DNA from: Eutreptiella sp. 'Long Island Sound 2002' | Taxonomy: Eukaryota > Euglenozoa > Euglenophyceae > Eutreptiales > Eutreptiaceae | DNA length: 64,000 bases | NCBI GenBank assembly: GCA_964036045.1 | Contig: OZ038381.1 | Location: forward strand, 136,988,306 to 137,052,305 | Direction: 5' to 3' | In this document: positions 1 through 11,152 of the stretch, piece by piece | How positions within the stretch are numbered: the stretch's first letter is position 1 | Layout: the number at the start of each line of letters is the position of its first letter | Translations under genes and position numbers: made by a program | The notes under the pieces: generated by a model | Told to the model about the DNA's origin: nothing | The model's database searches: none | The model's input: only the letters and a program-made list of their open reading frames with translations

Positions 1-701
1 TAAATACGTATACCGCAGTGAAATATATATGTGGAGACCGAGTGAAGGGGGTATATGGCCAATCAAGGCCCAAAATCCCCGGATGAATGCCCTCACCCGT
101 CTCCCAAGCACAAAAAGAAACAAAAGTGCCAAGAAAGATCCATTACGGTGCTGCCAAGGAAATGTTCTTTTTCCTTAGATACTCCATCCAGACCGTGGTA
201 TACCTCGGCATGAAACTGCTCGGAGGTTCCCACGAATCCCTGGATGCAGCAAATCCCTTCCAACGGACTTTATAAAGCCTTCCCCCAGGCGTCCCCGGGT
301 CTGGCTTGTCCGTCAGGATCCTCTCGGCGGTGAAGTTGTCGTCCTCCCCCTCGTCATCAGAGTCCAGATCTCCGGCTGTGAACTCGAAGGTGACGGGACG
401 TCCGCTGGGGTCTGGTGCTCGGGGACGAAGCTGGGTATGGTCGCGGTCCAGGATCTTGTTATCCCCCACACGAACCGCATACACATCCTGCCCGACCTTC
501 CGCACGATTACTCCCGGCACCTACCAAGACGCCTGCCGATGCCTGGACAGGACATTGTTGTGGTGCCGCTCCACCCATACGGTGTCTTGGAGAGCATATT
601 TCTGAACTTTTCCCTGCTTGAAGTACTTGGCCCTCTCCTCATGCTCGTCCTGAGGTGCCTTGCACACCTTGGCCGCCGTGTCGTCCGCCTCAGCAATCAT
701 A

Positions 702-705
702 GCAC
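702..705. repeat. Target-site duplication GCAC, left
   Basis: GCAC precedes the left LTR and is repeated at 2649-2652 after the right LTR. Confidence 0.8.
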
Positions 706-1328
706 TGAAGCAGGTCCAGGGTACCGGGGATTGCGTCTACGGTTACTTATGGAAGTAATTTTCTCTTGGGTCCTTGGTTTCCATCTGTGGGTTTTCCAGA
801 CACCTTAAAAGTACCGCCGGCGCAAAAGAACCTCAGTTTCACCACTGCAAAAACCCGAAAGTCCTGCTGTTCATGATTTTTGAAGCCGATGATCTCGAGT
901 TACGCTGCCAGAGTTTCGCTTAATCCTGCTTGGGGGACGCATCAACAGAAAAGCAAATCGACAGAGCACACGGCAGTAGCGACAGAACACGTTGCACCAT
1001 ACTGCTCCATCAGACTGTCATCGTGCTGAACTCGTATTGCCAGCTACGAAAAGTTCAAGGACTTTTGCCAAGTCCTGCTGCTCCATGACACAATCCGAGC
1101 TGTGTGCACACAAAACAATAATGCATAATAATAATAATAATAATGCATAATGCACGCTATATTTCACGCAATGCTTCGTACAATCTCGATTCAGAGTCCT
1201 GATCACGACACGCAAGCGCTGGAGCGTGCGCCTGTATTCTGCGGTGCGCGCGTGTTCTTCGACGCTGTCGGGGCGGCTCTTCGAGTAGCCATCGAGGCAG
1301 GACAGACCAAGGGTCTGATTCTGCGTCA
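706..1328 (-). repeat. 3' LTR of the small LTR element
   Basis: On the minus strand it starts TGACGC and ends CTTCA. It contains an ATA/ATT trinucleotide run near 1125-1150, which may act as an AT-rich promoter, and the string GAAAAGTTCAAG at 1048-1059 that is complementary to the putative priming site. Confidence 0.88.
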
Positions 1329-1339
1329 CCCCCCTCTCA
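1329..1339 (-). promoter_or_regulatory. Polypurine tract of the small LTR element
   Basis: On the minus strand CTGAGAGGGGGG abuts the TG of the 3' LTR. It is almost identical to the tract of chromovirus copy 2 (CTGAGAAGGGGGG at 10757-10769). Confidence 0.8.
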
Positions 1340-2013
1340 GGAACGAACTGCAGGGTCCGCAGGTCGCTCCAAACTCCCTACCGGCTGACCTGACACCCAC
1401 ATGCCATAGTATACACCTCACAGCACCGACCATGGTGCCGCTCTCGCTCCTCAAGGCTGTCGGTTACCTTGCGGCGTGGTGTGTGGTCATTGCGGAATGT
1501 CAGCCGTGGGAAGCTGCACACATACTGTATATTGCGACAGATGAACAAAAGCGCAATATATAATATAATAAAAAAAACTTGCATCAGGGAACAGACTGAA
1601 CTCTAGTCCGCACGCGCTGCAGACCAAAGTTGATAATTAAAATCCCAGACATAGGTTTAGCCAAGAGGATGCGTCGGCAACGTCGGTGACAGCTCTTGGT
1701 GGATCGAGGCGCTGCTGGTGGCTTCAGGGTCGATGTCCGCCCTCGATTGCATCCAGGCCCCATCGGTTCGCGGGGGTCAACCAGGCCCGGCTGGCTCCAC
1801 GGCGGGCGCCGTTTCCTTGGTCAGGTCCTACCTCACGCGCTGAACCTGGCTCTAGGCGAAAATCCACGAACCCGCACGCTGGTCACACTGTGCCGCCAAA
1901 AGTCCTCTCAGCGCCAACCGGCGCACCATGATGGACCCAACGGCGATTTTCTGGCGTCCAAGGGTGCCGTTCCGGACGATCTTCAGTCAGTTGAGCACGG
2001 ATATGGCAATATA

Positions 2014-2025
2014 CTTGAACTTTTC
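2014..2025 (-). promoter_or_regulatory. Putative self-priming PBS of the small LTR element
   Basis: Directly after the 5' LTR the minus strand reads GAAAAGTTCAAG, not a TGG-initial tRNA match. It is perfectly complementary (12 of 12) to CTTGAACTTTTC within the same LTR (minus strand of 2368-2379). Elements such as Tf1 of fission yeast prime reverse transcription by folding the 5' end of their own RNA onto a site at this position. Confidence 0.6.
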
Positions 2026-2648
2026 TGAAGCAGGTCCAGGGTACCGGGGATTGCGTCTACGGTTACTTATGGAAGTAATTTTCTCTTGGGTCCTTGGTTT
2101 CCATCTGTGGGTTTTCCAGACACCCTAAAAGTACCGCCGGCGCAAAAGAACCTCAGTTTCACCACTGCAAAAACCCGAAAGTCCTGCTGTTCATGATTTT
2201 TGAAGCCGATGATCTCGAGTTACGCTGCCAGAGTTTCGCTTAATCCTGCTTGGGGGACGCATCAACAGAAAAGCAAATCGACAGAGCACACGGCAGTAGC
2301 GACAGAACACGTTGCACCATACTGCTCCATCAGACTGTCATCGTGCTGAACTCGTATTGCCAGCTACGAAAAGTTCAAGGACTTTTGCCAAGTCCTGCTG
2401 CTCCATGACACGATCCGAGCTGTGTGCACACAAAACAATAATGTATAATAATAATAATAATAATGCATAATGCACGCTATATTTCACGCAATGCTTCGTA
2501 CAATCTGGATTCAGAGTCCTGATCACGACACGCAAGCGCTGGAGCGTGCGCCTGTATTCTGCGGTGCGCGCGTGTTCTTCGACGCTGTCGGGGCGGCTCT
2601 TCGAGTAGCCATCGAGGCAGGACAGACCAAGGGTCTGATTCTGCGTCA
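2026..2648 (-). repeat. 5' LTR of the small LTR element
   Basis: This is the second 623-bp copy. The transcript would start within it and read toward lower coordinates. The minus strand of 2368-2379 reads CTTGAACTTTTC, the exact complement of the 12 bases directly after the LTR. Confidence 0.88.
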
Positions 2649-2652
2649 GCAC
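2649..2652. repeat. Target-site duplication GCAC, right
   Basis: Partner of 702-705. Copy 2 has no insertion at the equivalent site near 11745. Confidence 0.8.
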
Positions 2653-5600
2653 TCTCATCCCGGGCCACTTTGCCATGGTTCAACCACGGGAGAGTGCGTG
2701 ACACTCGATCCCGTAGGAACAGGATACGATGGGGCGACAGTCCAGTGGGCCCCGGAAGGTCGTGGTACCCCTGGAGTACTCTCCACAGCGAATTGTACCC
2801 ATTCCGGCCCGGTTCGTCAATCTGCAGCTGGCGGAACTTTTCGAAGATCTGCCGCCCGGCCACCGCAGCCCGGCCATTCGACCGGCTGTGGTACGCCACG
2901 GTCTTGGCGTGCCAAATCCCCATGTGCTTGCACATCGTCTTGAACCACGTCCGCACAAATTGACTGCCCCGATCGCTGCAGATGACAGCTGGGACATCAA
3001 AAATCGTCAGCCAATGCCTGATCATGGCGTTGGCGACGGTCTTGGCCTGCAGCCCCACTCCATGCTGTCCTTCTTGTCCTTCTTCTTGGATTTCTTACCG
3101 GGGACCGCCACGATAAAGCCGCTGTGCCTATCCACCGCCAGGATGACACAGTCGTAGATCTCTCCTTCCACGGTGACCTCAGGCATGGTGAATACATCCA
3201 TGGCCACGGACCGCATAGGGGCCTCCGGTATAGCCGTATACACCGGGTTGCCCGCAGTGGAATGGTTGGGGCTCTTCGTGGCCCGACACACGGCGCAGTC
3301 GCTGCAGTACTTGTCCAGGATGGCGCAGTACCCTGGTCAGAACTTGAAGCGCCACTCCAGGGCCTGCTGCATCTTGTCCCGACCAGGATGCATGAGCTGG
3401 GCGTTATGCCAGTGGTCAATGAGCTCCTCCATTCAGTTCTCAGGGACCAATAGCTTGTCTTTGAGGAAAAATTTATCCCCATCCTCGGTCAAGCCCTCAG
3501 GCCATTCGTCGTCCGACGGGGCGCTCACGGCATTCCAGTACCTGCTCCAGTGGTCGGATGCCGCATAGTCATCCGACCAGTCCTCTGTGAGCACCGACCT
3601 GACTAGCTCTACGGGGGCCACCATCCATTGCTTTAAGGTTTTCTCTCGAATAGCTTGGACTCGGACGCCCCGGAACTTGGCCAGGTCTGTACGATTTGCC
3701 ATCACCACAAAGCACTTGACCGCCTCTTGCTCCATGGCCTTCTCCATCTCGATGATGCGCTTGGCCTCCTTGGTCTCCTCGGCGTCCCCATGGCTGGATA
3801 TGTCCATCCAAGCCTTGCCCGCGGGGTAGGCCCATCGACTGAGGCAATCTGCCACAGTGTTGTCCTTCCCCGGGACGTATACGACGCTGAGGTCGAAGTT
3901 GGCGAACGTCTCATGCCATCAGGCTCTCCTTGCCGCCGGACCCGAGGGGGTGTCGACGTGCTCCTTGTGCCAGCTCTGTAAGGACTGATGGCCCGTGCAA
4001 ACCACCACCGGTTGCAATCGACTGTGGCCAGACCACTTCCTGAGCGCACAAACAATGGCGTACGTCTCCTTCTCCCTCGCAGTCCAGGTTCGACGTTGGC
4101 CCTCGGCCAGGATCCGGCTCCAAAACGCCACGGGTACGTGCGACCCGTCGTCCCTGAATTGCTCGAGGACTGCCCCTACAGCATAGTCCAAGGCGTCCGT
4201 CGATAGCACGAATCCCTTGTCCGGGTCCACCAGGAATAGCCCCAGCTGCCCCAGGAGTCGCTCCCTCAGGCGGCTGAACGCATCTTTGGCCTCAGGGGTC
4301 CAGGCAAGCTTCTTCTTGCTCCCCTTCCGACCATCGAACTTGCCCACCTGCAGCATCTTGTGCAGCGGCCCCGACAGTTCTGCATACATCCGAACATAGC
4401 CCGGATAGTAATTGCAGAACCCCATGAAGGATCGGAGTTCGCTGATGGTCTGGGGCTTTTCCCAGTGGTGCAGGGACGCCAGCTTCCCAGGCATGGGACG
4501 GCGTTGCCCGTGACCAACCACGTGACCCGCGAACTCCACTTCCTTCACAAAGGGGGAGTCTTTGGTGGGCTTGCCATCCATGTTGTGCTTGTCCAGCTCG
4601 CTGAGCACTCGGCGCAGATCCTTCTCATGCGCTTCGATGAGCTCGTCCTCAGTCATGTCTTCCGTGCCGGACCCCATGATGATGTCATCCACAAAGGGGT
4701 CGGCACAGTGCCGGACAGGACCGAGTAGGTCCTCCATCATGCGCTGGAAAGCAGCGTTGCCATTCTTGGCGCCCATAGGCACCACTTTCCACTGCATGGG
4801 CCCCAGCGGCGTCGACATCGCTGTGCAGGGCCTGGAGTCCGGGTGTAGCGGCATCTGATGATAACCGTGTTTCAGGTCTAACACCGTGAAAATCCGCTTT
4901 TTTTGTTGTTTTTGGAGGATGGTGTCGATCAGAGGAAGCGAGTACGAGTCGTGCTCGGTTTGCTCGTTCAAAGTTCCGTAATCAACCACCAACCTCCACT
5001 CGCCCTTCTTCTTCTTGGGCACGATAAAGGCTGGGCTGGCCCTCTCACTGTCGGAGGGTTCGATCCAGCCCCGCTCAATAAACTCTGCCAACAACTTCTT
5101 CATGGCCTCGGCCCGATCGCCCTGAAGTTGGTACCCCCGATGACGATAGATCTTGGGGTTCGGCTTCAGCTTGATCCTCGCTGTGGCAAACCTCCCACGA
5201 TCTGGAGGGTTCCTTTTGGCGACGCCACTGGATAGCCGCGGATAGGCATTTATCATCCTCTCCTTCAGCTCGGCGACCTTCGGGTTCTCTTGGGCCTCTT
5301 CAGCCGCTTGCTTCGGTATCGATACAACTGACCGCACTGCAGTATAGGCCTCTTCCGGGTCCAAGTCCGACTTCTCCTCGTCCGATATGCCGTCTTCATC
5401 GTCGTCGGGCATGCTTCCCACCGATACTCTTCGGAAGATTGCGGCATCAGCCGAGTTCTTGTCGCTACCGGCCCCCATTCTTGGAAAATGCCACGTCGGC
5501 GGGTCCGACCCAACCGGACGATTATATTTGTCCGCGATGTGATCCATGACCCTCGCCACGAACTCATCCTTCTCTTACTTGCCGGTGACCAACATCTTGT

Positions 5601-7118
5601 CATCCCACCAATGCGGAGATGTGACCATGGCCCGCCCCTTCTTGGCTGCCACACGGTCGTGCATCCCCATCCGCATGTAATTGACGACGTGGTCGATCTC
5701 GGCGTGGGACAGGACGTCAATGCCATCCACTGGCTGATCCGTCCCCTCCTTGGGCTCAAACATGACCCGCATGGGCACCACCTCAACCCTACGGATGAAT
5801 GCTTCATCCCCGGTTGGTTGGGCTTGCGCCCCATCCACCAGGAAAGCCTTGGTACCCCACGCTTGACCTGGGGAGGGCATTGATAAACCCTTGGCGTTGA
5901 TGAACAACTCCTCCTCTGGCCCGAATGACATCTCGTTCAGGGTGATGGAATCCAGCGTCGACTTGAAACCTTCCAGCGGACATGGGGTGGATCCTATGCC
6001 GGTTATGACCAGGATCTCCTTCGCCCTATCCGCGAGATCTTCTCCACCGTACGTCTGGTATTTTACAGGGAGCCATGCCAATACATGGGCCCCCACTCCT
6101 TCAAACCCCAATGCCTGTGCCAGGCTGAGTCTCTTCGATGCCAATGCCTCTTACACTTCCTCAAGAGTGGGGCATCCCGGGAAGAGAAGACGTCCGTCTC
6201 GGGCGCTTCGGCTCCCAGCGTCTGGATCATCCTGGCATACACCTGCGGCGCCATTCCATACTCCGTGAGCTGAACTCCGCGGTCTCCTCTGGACTTGGCA
6301 CCCACAGCTTGCACCGCTTGGACGATCCGATCCTCTTCCTCAGCATTCCATTGGGATGATCCGCATGCATAGTGCGTGGACAGCCATGTAAGGCATTCAT
6401 TATCCTCCCGGACCAGCGTTGCACGATGGGGAAGGGCTCCCATGGCGTTTCCCACCATGAAGTCATACCCCATGATCATATCCCAATCTGTAATGTCGGC
6501 AACATAGAAGTTCCCGGATAGTGTGCTTCTCTTCGCCAAATCAGGGCGGTTCAAGCGCTCATGCTCCCAGAATTCCATACTCATAGTGGCCTCATGGGTA
6601 CCACCACCCATAATCTCTCCATTGGTCACCTTCAGGCGTACCGGCCTACGGCTGGGCTGCAGGGATTCCTCCTTGAACAACCCTCTCCGGACCAGGCTCA
6701 CCTGGGCACCCGTATCCACCAACACATCCACCACCAACTCCTCTTGTCCGCACCGTACACGCACCTTCAAGTGCAACTGCCGCTCGTCACCCTGCGGTGT
6801 ATGGACGACTCTCACGGCATGCAACTCTAGCACATCGGGGTGCATCAGGAGTTCGAGGGTATGGCCACGGATGGTGCAGATCTTGGGCTGGTCCTGCCCG
6901 TCCACGGGGCTCTCCGTGGTCGCTCCTTCTTTCTTGCCACGTCCCTTGCCCACATACACTTCCCTTGGCAGGGCGCTTCAGGGGTTGGGAGTGGCGAAAC
7001 TGAGTGGTTTTGGCTCTTCTGGAGCCTTCTTTGGCACCCGATGTGCCTTCGCTTTCTATAGGATTCCACTGATTTTCGGAGGAGAGACGTCCGAGGTCCC
7101 ACTCCCGTGGGGGCTCCT

Positions 7119-8395
7119 CTAGACGTGGCCTGCCGCAGCTCCCTCCTGCTGCGATCCGCTCAGACTTTGTCCACCACGTTGCTGGGCTTTGAGTTCCTCC
7201 AACGTCCTCATCATGTCCTCAGCAGCCTCCTCGATCGATCTCACGCGTCGGTCTGGGCCGGGTCCTCCACCATAGCCTTTTCCTCCGCCTTTCCCTTGGC
7301 CCTTTCCTTGGCCTTTTCCACCGTCTCCGCCCTTTGCCTTCCAATCAACAATTCGTTGCTCCTTGGGCTTCTTGTCGGGATGGGCGGCGAAGTAGGTCTT
7401 CTTGTCCTCCTCATATACCTTGCAATGCCGGTGGTCATGTGCATGGCTGTTCCCCTTGCCGTACCAGACCCAGCAACCGTCGTGCTGTGATCTGTACTCG
7501 CGGAACGAGAGCGGCGGGTTCCCGATCCTCCGCGGTTCCTTGCGGCCTTGGGTCTTCCGGTCCAGACGGTTCCGCCTGGACCTGTCCTGCCCATGCTCCT
7601 TCATATTGTGCGCTACGAACGCGAAGAATTGGGCTTCTTCATGATCCTCTCAGCTGGTCGCGGTCCAGAGATCTTGGCCGCTTCCACTCCCTTCCTCCGC
7701 GGTGCCGACCGTGTCCCCCTGGACCTCTCGGTGTTGGCGATCTTCCCGATGACCTCGATGTCCATGGCCCTGTCGATCCTGCACGTGGGCCTCATTCTTG
7801 GCGTTGAGCTTCAGCTCCACCGTGATGTACTTCACGATCTCGTCCAGGCTCATGCGGGCGAAGATGACCTGCATCCTCAGCGGCTCTCCGCGCCTCCAGT
7901 CCGCGTTGTTGAGGCGCATCAGCCTTTGTTGCATGGTGTCGCCGAATACCTCCACGTGGACGGCGTTCTTCAACCCCAACATTCGGCTGGGCTCACCGAG
8001 GTTTCGCCGGAAAAACTCCATTATTCCGGCGTGGGTGTCCTCCGATGCCATGATCCGTACGGCCACGCGCTTCTTTGCTCTCTTCTTCTCCTCGTCCTCC
8101 ACTCTTCTCTTCCAGTGGCCGGGGAGGACGTCCTTCAGCAGGTGTCGGATCTCGCTGGACTCGTTCCAGTCCTCCACCAGCTTGAAGCTTCTTCGGTACT
8201 TGCGGATGTACCCATTCCACTCCCGGACCCTAAGTTCCCCGCGCTCCAGCGGCAGCAGAATGGACCACAAATCCTCCAACTTCTGTTTGGGGGCGTCCAC
8301 TCGCTCCTCGTCCCCCAGCCACTGGAGGCAGGCCTGCTCCGTCTGGATCAATCCCTCGCGGATCTGATCCCTGAGCTCCTCCTTCAGGTGCTGTG
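7119..8395 (-). pseudogene. gag: Copy 1 gag, C-terminal part
   Basis: Two frames cover the C-terminal gag. 8351-7650 carries the capsid-like region (from IQTEQACLQWL to about KNEAHVQD). After a frameshift, 7604-7119 carries the nucleocapsid region, a Gly/Lys-rich stretch (KGQGKGQGKGG) and a terminal helix, ending in TAG at 7119-7121. The zinc knuckle reads CWVWYGKG..HDHRHC, where copy 2 has CWVCYGKG..HDHRQC, so the second zinc-binding cysteine is lost. The 5' edge at 8396 is the CCAG target duplication of copy 2. Its N-terminal partner is at 22993-24787. Confidence 0.85.
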
Positions 8396-8399
8396 CCAG
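8396..8399. repeat. Target-site duplication CCAG, left (copy 2)
   Basis: Last four bases of the copy 1 gag fragment before the LTR; repeated at 22993-22996. Confidence 0.85.
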
Positions 8400-10756
8400 T
8401 AAAGAAGGTCCCTACCAGGACCGGCCCCTGCTGTGCCCCTTCCGCCTGTAACCCCTGCCGACTTGCTCCTGATCAACGATTGCATTTATCAGATTCCAGG
8501 GTCCAAAATCCAAAAAATATAGAAAATAAAATCCTCCTTCAACCCTGAACAGCAACCGCATCCCACAAATACAGCAATAACCCAATCCACACTCCAATCC
8601 ACGATGCGGGCTGCCGTTCAGCACACCGGTCGTCCCACGGTGGCGGGCATGTACAAGAATTGCACCAAAGAGGAAAGCCCTGAAATTGGCATATGAACAC
8701 AAATAAAGCCAAGTTGGGGAAAGAGGTAAACTTACACAGACTCAGCCATAGACCCCTCATTCCCTGGACGCAAGACCTTCCTCTGACTCACCAACATATT
8801 GCCCTGAACCAGGTCAAATGAGATGGCTAAATGCCATGTGTCAGAAGTCACTACATGAACCCCAAAAATGTGTTCACTCCGAAGGCTCTAAATCCTAGCC
8901 CAATAGGGGAGGTGGCGTGTCATGGCCTAGAGTGGCACTCAGGACCATGCCCTACTCTGACATAACCTTGGTTGGACTTGGAGTCGAATGGGCTTAGAGA
9001 TATGCCCCATGAGTTTGAACTCATAACACGCCAAAAATTGCCAATTCACACCATATTGGCCATATATCAAATATATGCTCAAAAATGAAGTTACCACTTA
9101 TCCGAAGGCTCAGAGTATGTATGGAATCGAAGTCTAGTATTCATGGAGGATAAAAACCAAAGGTCAATGTCCATGTACATCCCCACTTTACCCTCGAAAC
9201 CCCTTCAAATATGAGCGCCACGCACTGCCCAAGTCAGCCCATGATCTTGAGACCAAATCTTGTAATCCTTCGTGCGCCAAGCCAAATGGAGTACCCGATC
9301 CGGCATATGGTGGTGTTCAACTCCAAAGCATATGCCAACATATGAACAACATACCATGGTTGGACTCTCCATAAGCTTCTTGCTGTTTGCTGACCAGGTA
9401 AGTACACAAAACGCAAAAATGAGCAAAAATTGAGGTCAAAACATGAAAATATGTCCAAATACAAAGTTGTCATGATAGTATATCTCTATGCTCACCCATG
9501 ATATCCGCTCATGATTCAATACACAAATGATTGGAACCATTTGCGAACAATTCCCCCACTTAGATCCCCAATCGGGCGCATGGAGATACCTTCGCCACTC
9601 ATATCTACATGCCCCATGAAAATGGGAGTGCACCCATGGATCTCTTTGCCAAACATACCATGAGCAATACATACGCGGTAGACTTAGTCTAGCGCTTTGA
9701 ATTCCACAATTGGGTCATGGGCAAAGCCCTTGTCACGTGTGGCTCTGCATCTCTTCGGCCACACGAAGATATATAACATGGGTGTGAGCATATCAAGACA
9801 TATACTACCAATATCACACACAGCCCTTAAAATTGGCTCCCACCATGGTATGCCATGCCCCTCCATGGTCATAACTTTGGGTCAAATGGACGCGGGAACC
9901 TAAGAAAAGATGCTATGCAACCGCAAGACTCATGCGCTACACTCGAAAGTCATAATATCAAGTCCGGACACATGGTCAACAAGTTATAAGCAAGTTTCTA
10001 CCATGTTGACCATGATCCTATGATACAACGAGTGTGTGTGACGACTTAAGGTGTTGGACCCTACTAAAAATAAGTTGAGACTAAGACACTTGCAACGCAA
10101 CCTTTTTTATTCTCTTTCCTCACACTCGCGCGTAGATATGGCCCTTCAAAGTGGTCCCACGATTCACTTTTGTTTCCCTTATATCTCCAAGTCAAATGGG
10201 TGGCAAGTATAAGGGAAACCTGATTTGGGCATAGGGGAAGGAGTATGACCACTTGAAGAAGACCAAATCAAGTGCGGCGATGTCGAAGTCAAAAATCCGA
10301 TTTCGACATCGCGAAAAATTCAGATTAAAATTTCGAGTGCACATTTAGAAAATTGCGGAAGCAACGAACCCTTTACTGATGAAATCTGACCCTTCATCGG
10401 GGTTTCCGCCAAAATATCTGGAAATAACAGTTAACCAATCGGTTACCGCAAAATCGCGAGCCAACTGACAGTCGCCGATACATTGACCATCAGAACGGAA
10501 GGCGGAAAAAATACGGAAACATTATGATAAAAAAACCCTGTTGATTCCTGATATTCTGATATATAAATCTCAGCTGGCGGCGCCTCGGTACTGAATGTGG
10601 CCGCTCATAGTCGGAATGGCCAAACCTATCACACTATCACATCAGGTTAGGTCAGGTGGATGAAAGAGTATGATATCAGCCAATGGCGGCTTGCCGGCAC
10701 ATAGATACACACCCCAAGTGACCCAAAGATGGCCACGGGGGTCCGAACCGGCTTCA
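8400..10756 (-). repeat. 3' LTR of copy 2
   Basis: It aligns along its whole length with 20660-22992. On the minus strand it begins TGAAGCC after the G-rich purine tract and ends CCTTCTTTA, so the terminal pair is TG..TA rather than TG..CA. The right-hand part holds a TATA-like block (10557-10570). No independent gene is visible; the short ORFs recur in both LTR copies without family similarity. Confidence 0.9.
10557..10570 (-). promoter_or_regulatory. Putative TATA box in copy 2 3' LTR
   Basis: Same conserved AT-rich block as in the 5' LTR. Confidence 0.45.
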
Positions 10757-10769
10757 CCCCCCTTCTCAG
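10757..10769 (-). promoter_or_regulatory. Polypurine tract of copy 2
   Basis: CTGAGAAGGGGGG on the minus strand abuts the TGAAGCC start of the 3' LTR. It would prime plus-strand DNA synthesis. Confidence 0.8.
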
Positions 10770-11152
10770 AGCGTTGTTACCACTCGGAAGTCATTGAAGA
10801 GAGGACGGGAGGACCCCAATGGGCTCCAACCCCCCCCTCCCCATGTCCCAAGCACAGATGGAGGCCCCACACACGTCGTAGGCGTCCCCGACGCCCCAAG
10901 GGAGGGGTGAGGACACTGATAATCGGTGCCCTACGCCATATCCAATCTCCTCTTGATCTACAACATGGACCAAGGGGATCAAAGATAGAGAAAACGTCGT
11001 CGGTTGACCTAAATAAGTATACCACAATGAAATATATACGAGGAGATCGAGTGAAGGGGGTATATGGCCAATCAAGGCCGAAAAGTCCCCGGATGAATGC
11101 CCTCACCCGTCCCTCAAGCACAGAAACAAACAAAAATGCCAAGGGGGATCCA
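10770..11152 (-). other. 3' untranslated region of copy 2
   Basis: About 380 bp between the pol stop and the purine tract. 11006-11152 is conserved with the first 142 bp of the window (copy 1). Frames here are open on both strands without family resemblance, so I call it non-coding. Confidence 0.7.

Larger units (their letters stand above)
706..2648 (-). mobile_element. Small non-coding LTR element (TRIM-like) inside copy 1
   Basis: Two 623-bp direct repeats (706-1328, 2026-2648) differ at only a few positions and flank a 697-bp interior. GCAC is duplicated on both sides (702-705, 2649-2652), and the flanks rejoin to match uninterrupted copy 2 near 11745. The purine tract lies beside the left repeat and reads on the minus strand, which sets the orientation. 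The interior has no gag or pol similarity; its longest ORFs look random. It must therefore depend on another element's proteins. The near-identity of the repeats suggests recent insertion relative to the decayed host element. Confidence 0.88.
143..6960 (-). pseudogene. pol: Copy 1 pol (PR-RT-RNase H-IN-chromodomain), broken
   Basis: Reading down from 6960: protease with VDTGA active site (6063-6959); linker (5575-6144); reverse transcriptase with FVDD at about 4685-4700, followed by RNase H (3919-5559); integrase N-terminal region (3433-3855); integrase core with a SDRGSQF aspartate motif (2477-3291); then, beyond the inserted element, the chromodomain ending FAASRDSWEPPSSF (143-520). Together these match the pol of copy 2. 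The frame is broken by a stop at the protease/linker border (SL followed by TAA where copy 2 has SLDNN), by several frameshifts in integrase, and by the 706-2648 insertion. The RNase H motif reads STDALDYA where the relatives have RTDAxDYA. It cannot encode a functional polyprotein. Confidence 0.9.
1..8399 (-). mobile_element. Chromovirus copy 1 (Ty3/Gypsy), 3' portion
   Basis: This is the downstream part of a minus-strand chromovirus: 3' untranslated end (1-142), chromodomain, integrase, RNase H, reverse transcriptase, protease and the C-terminal half of gag. Its remaining part lies at 22993-25567; the two halves join at a CCAG duplication flanking copy 2. Positions 1-140 align with 11006-11155 of copy 2, so the 3' LTR of copy 1 should lie just outside the window. 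Many frameshifts and stops show it is the older of the two copies, as nesting also requires. A small LTR element interrupts it at 706-2648. Confidence 0.9.
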
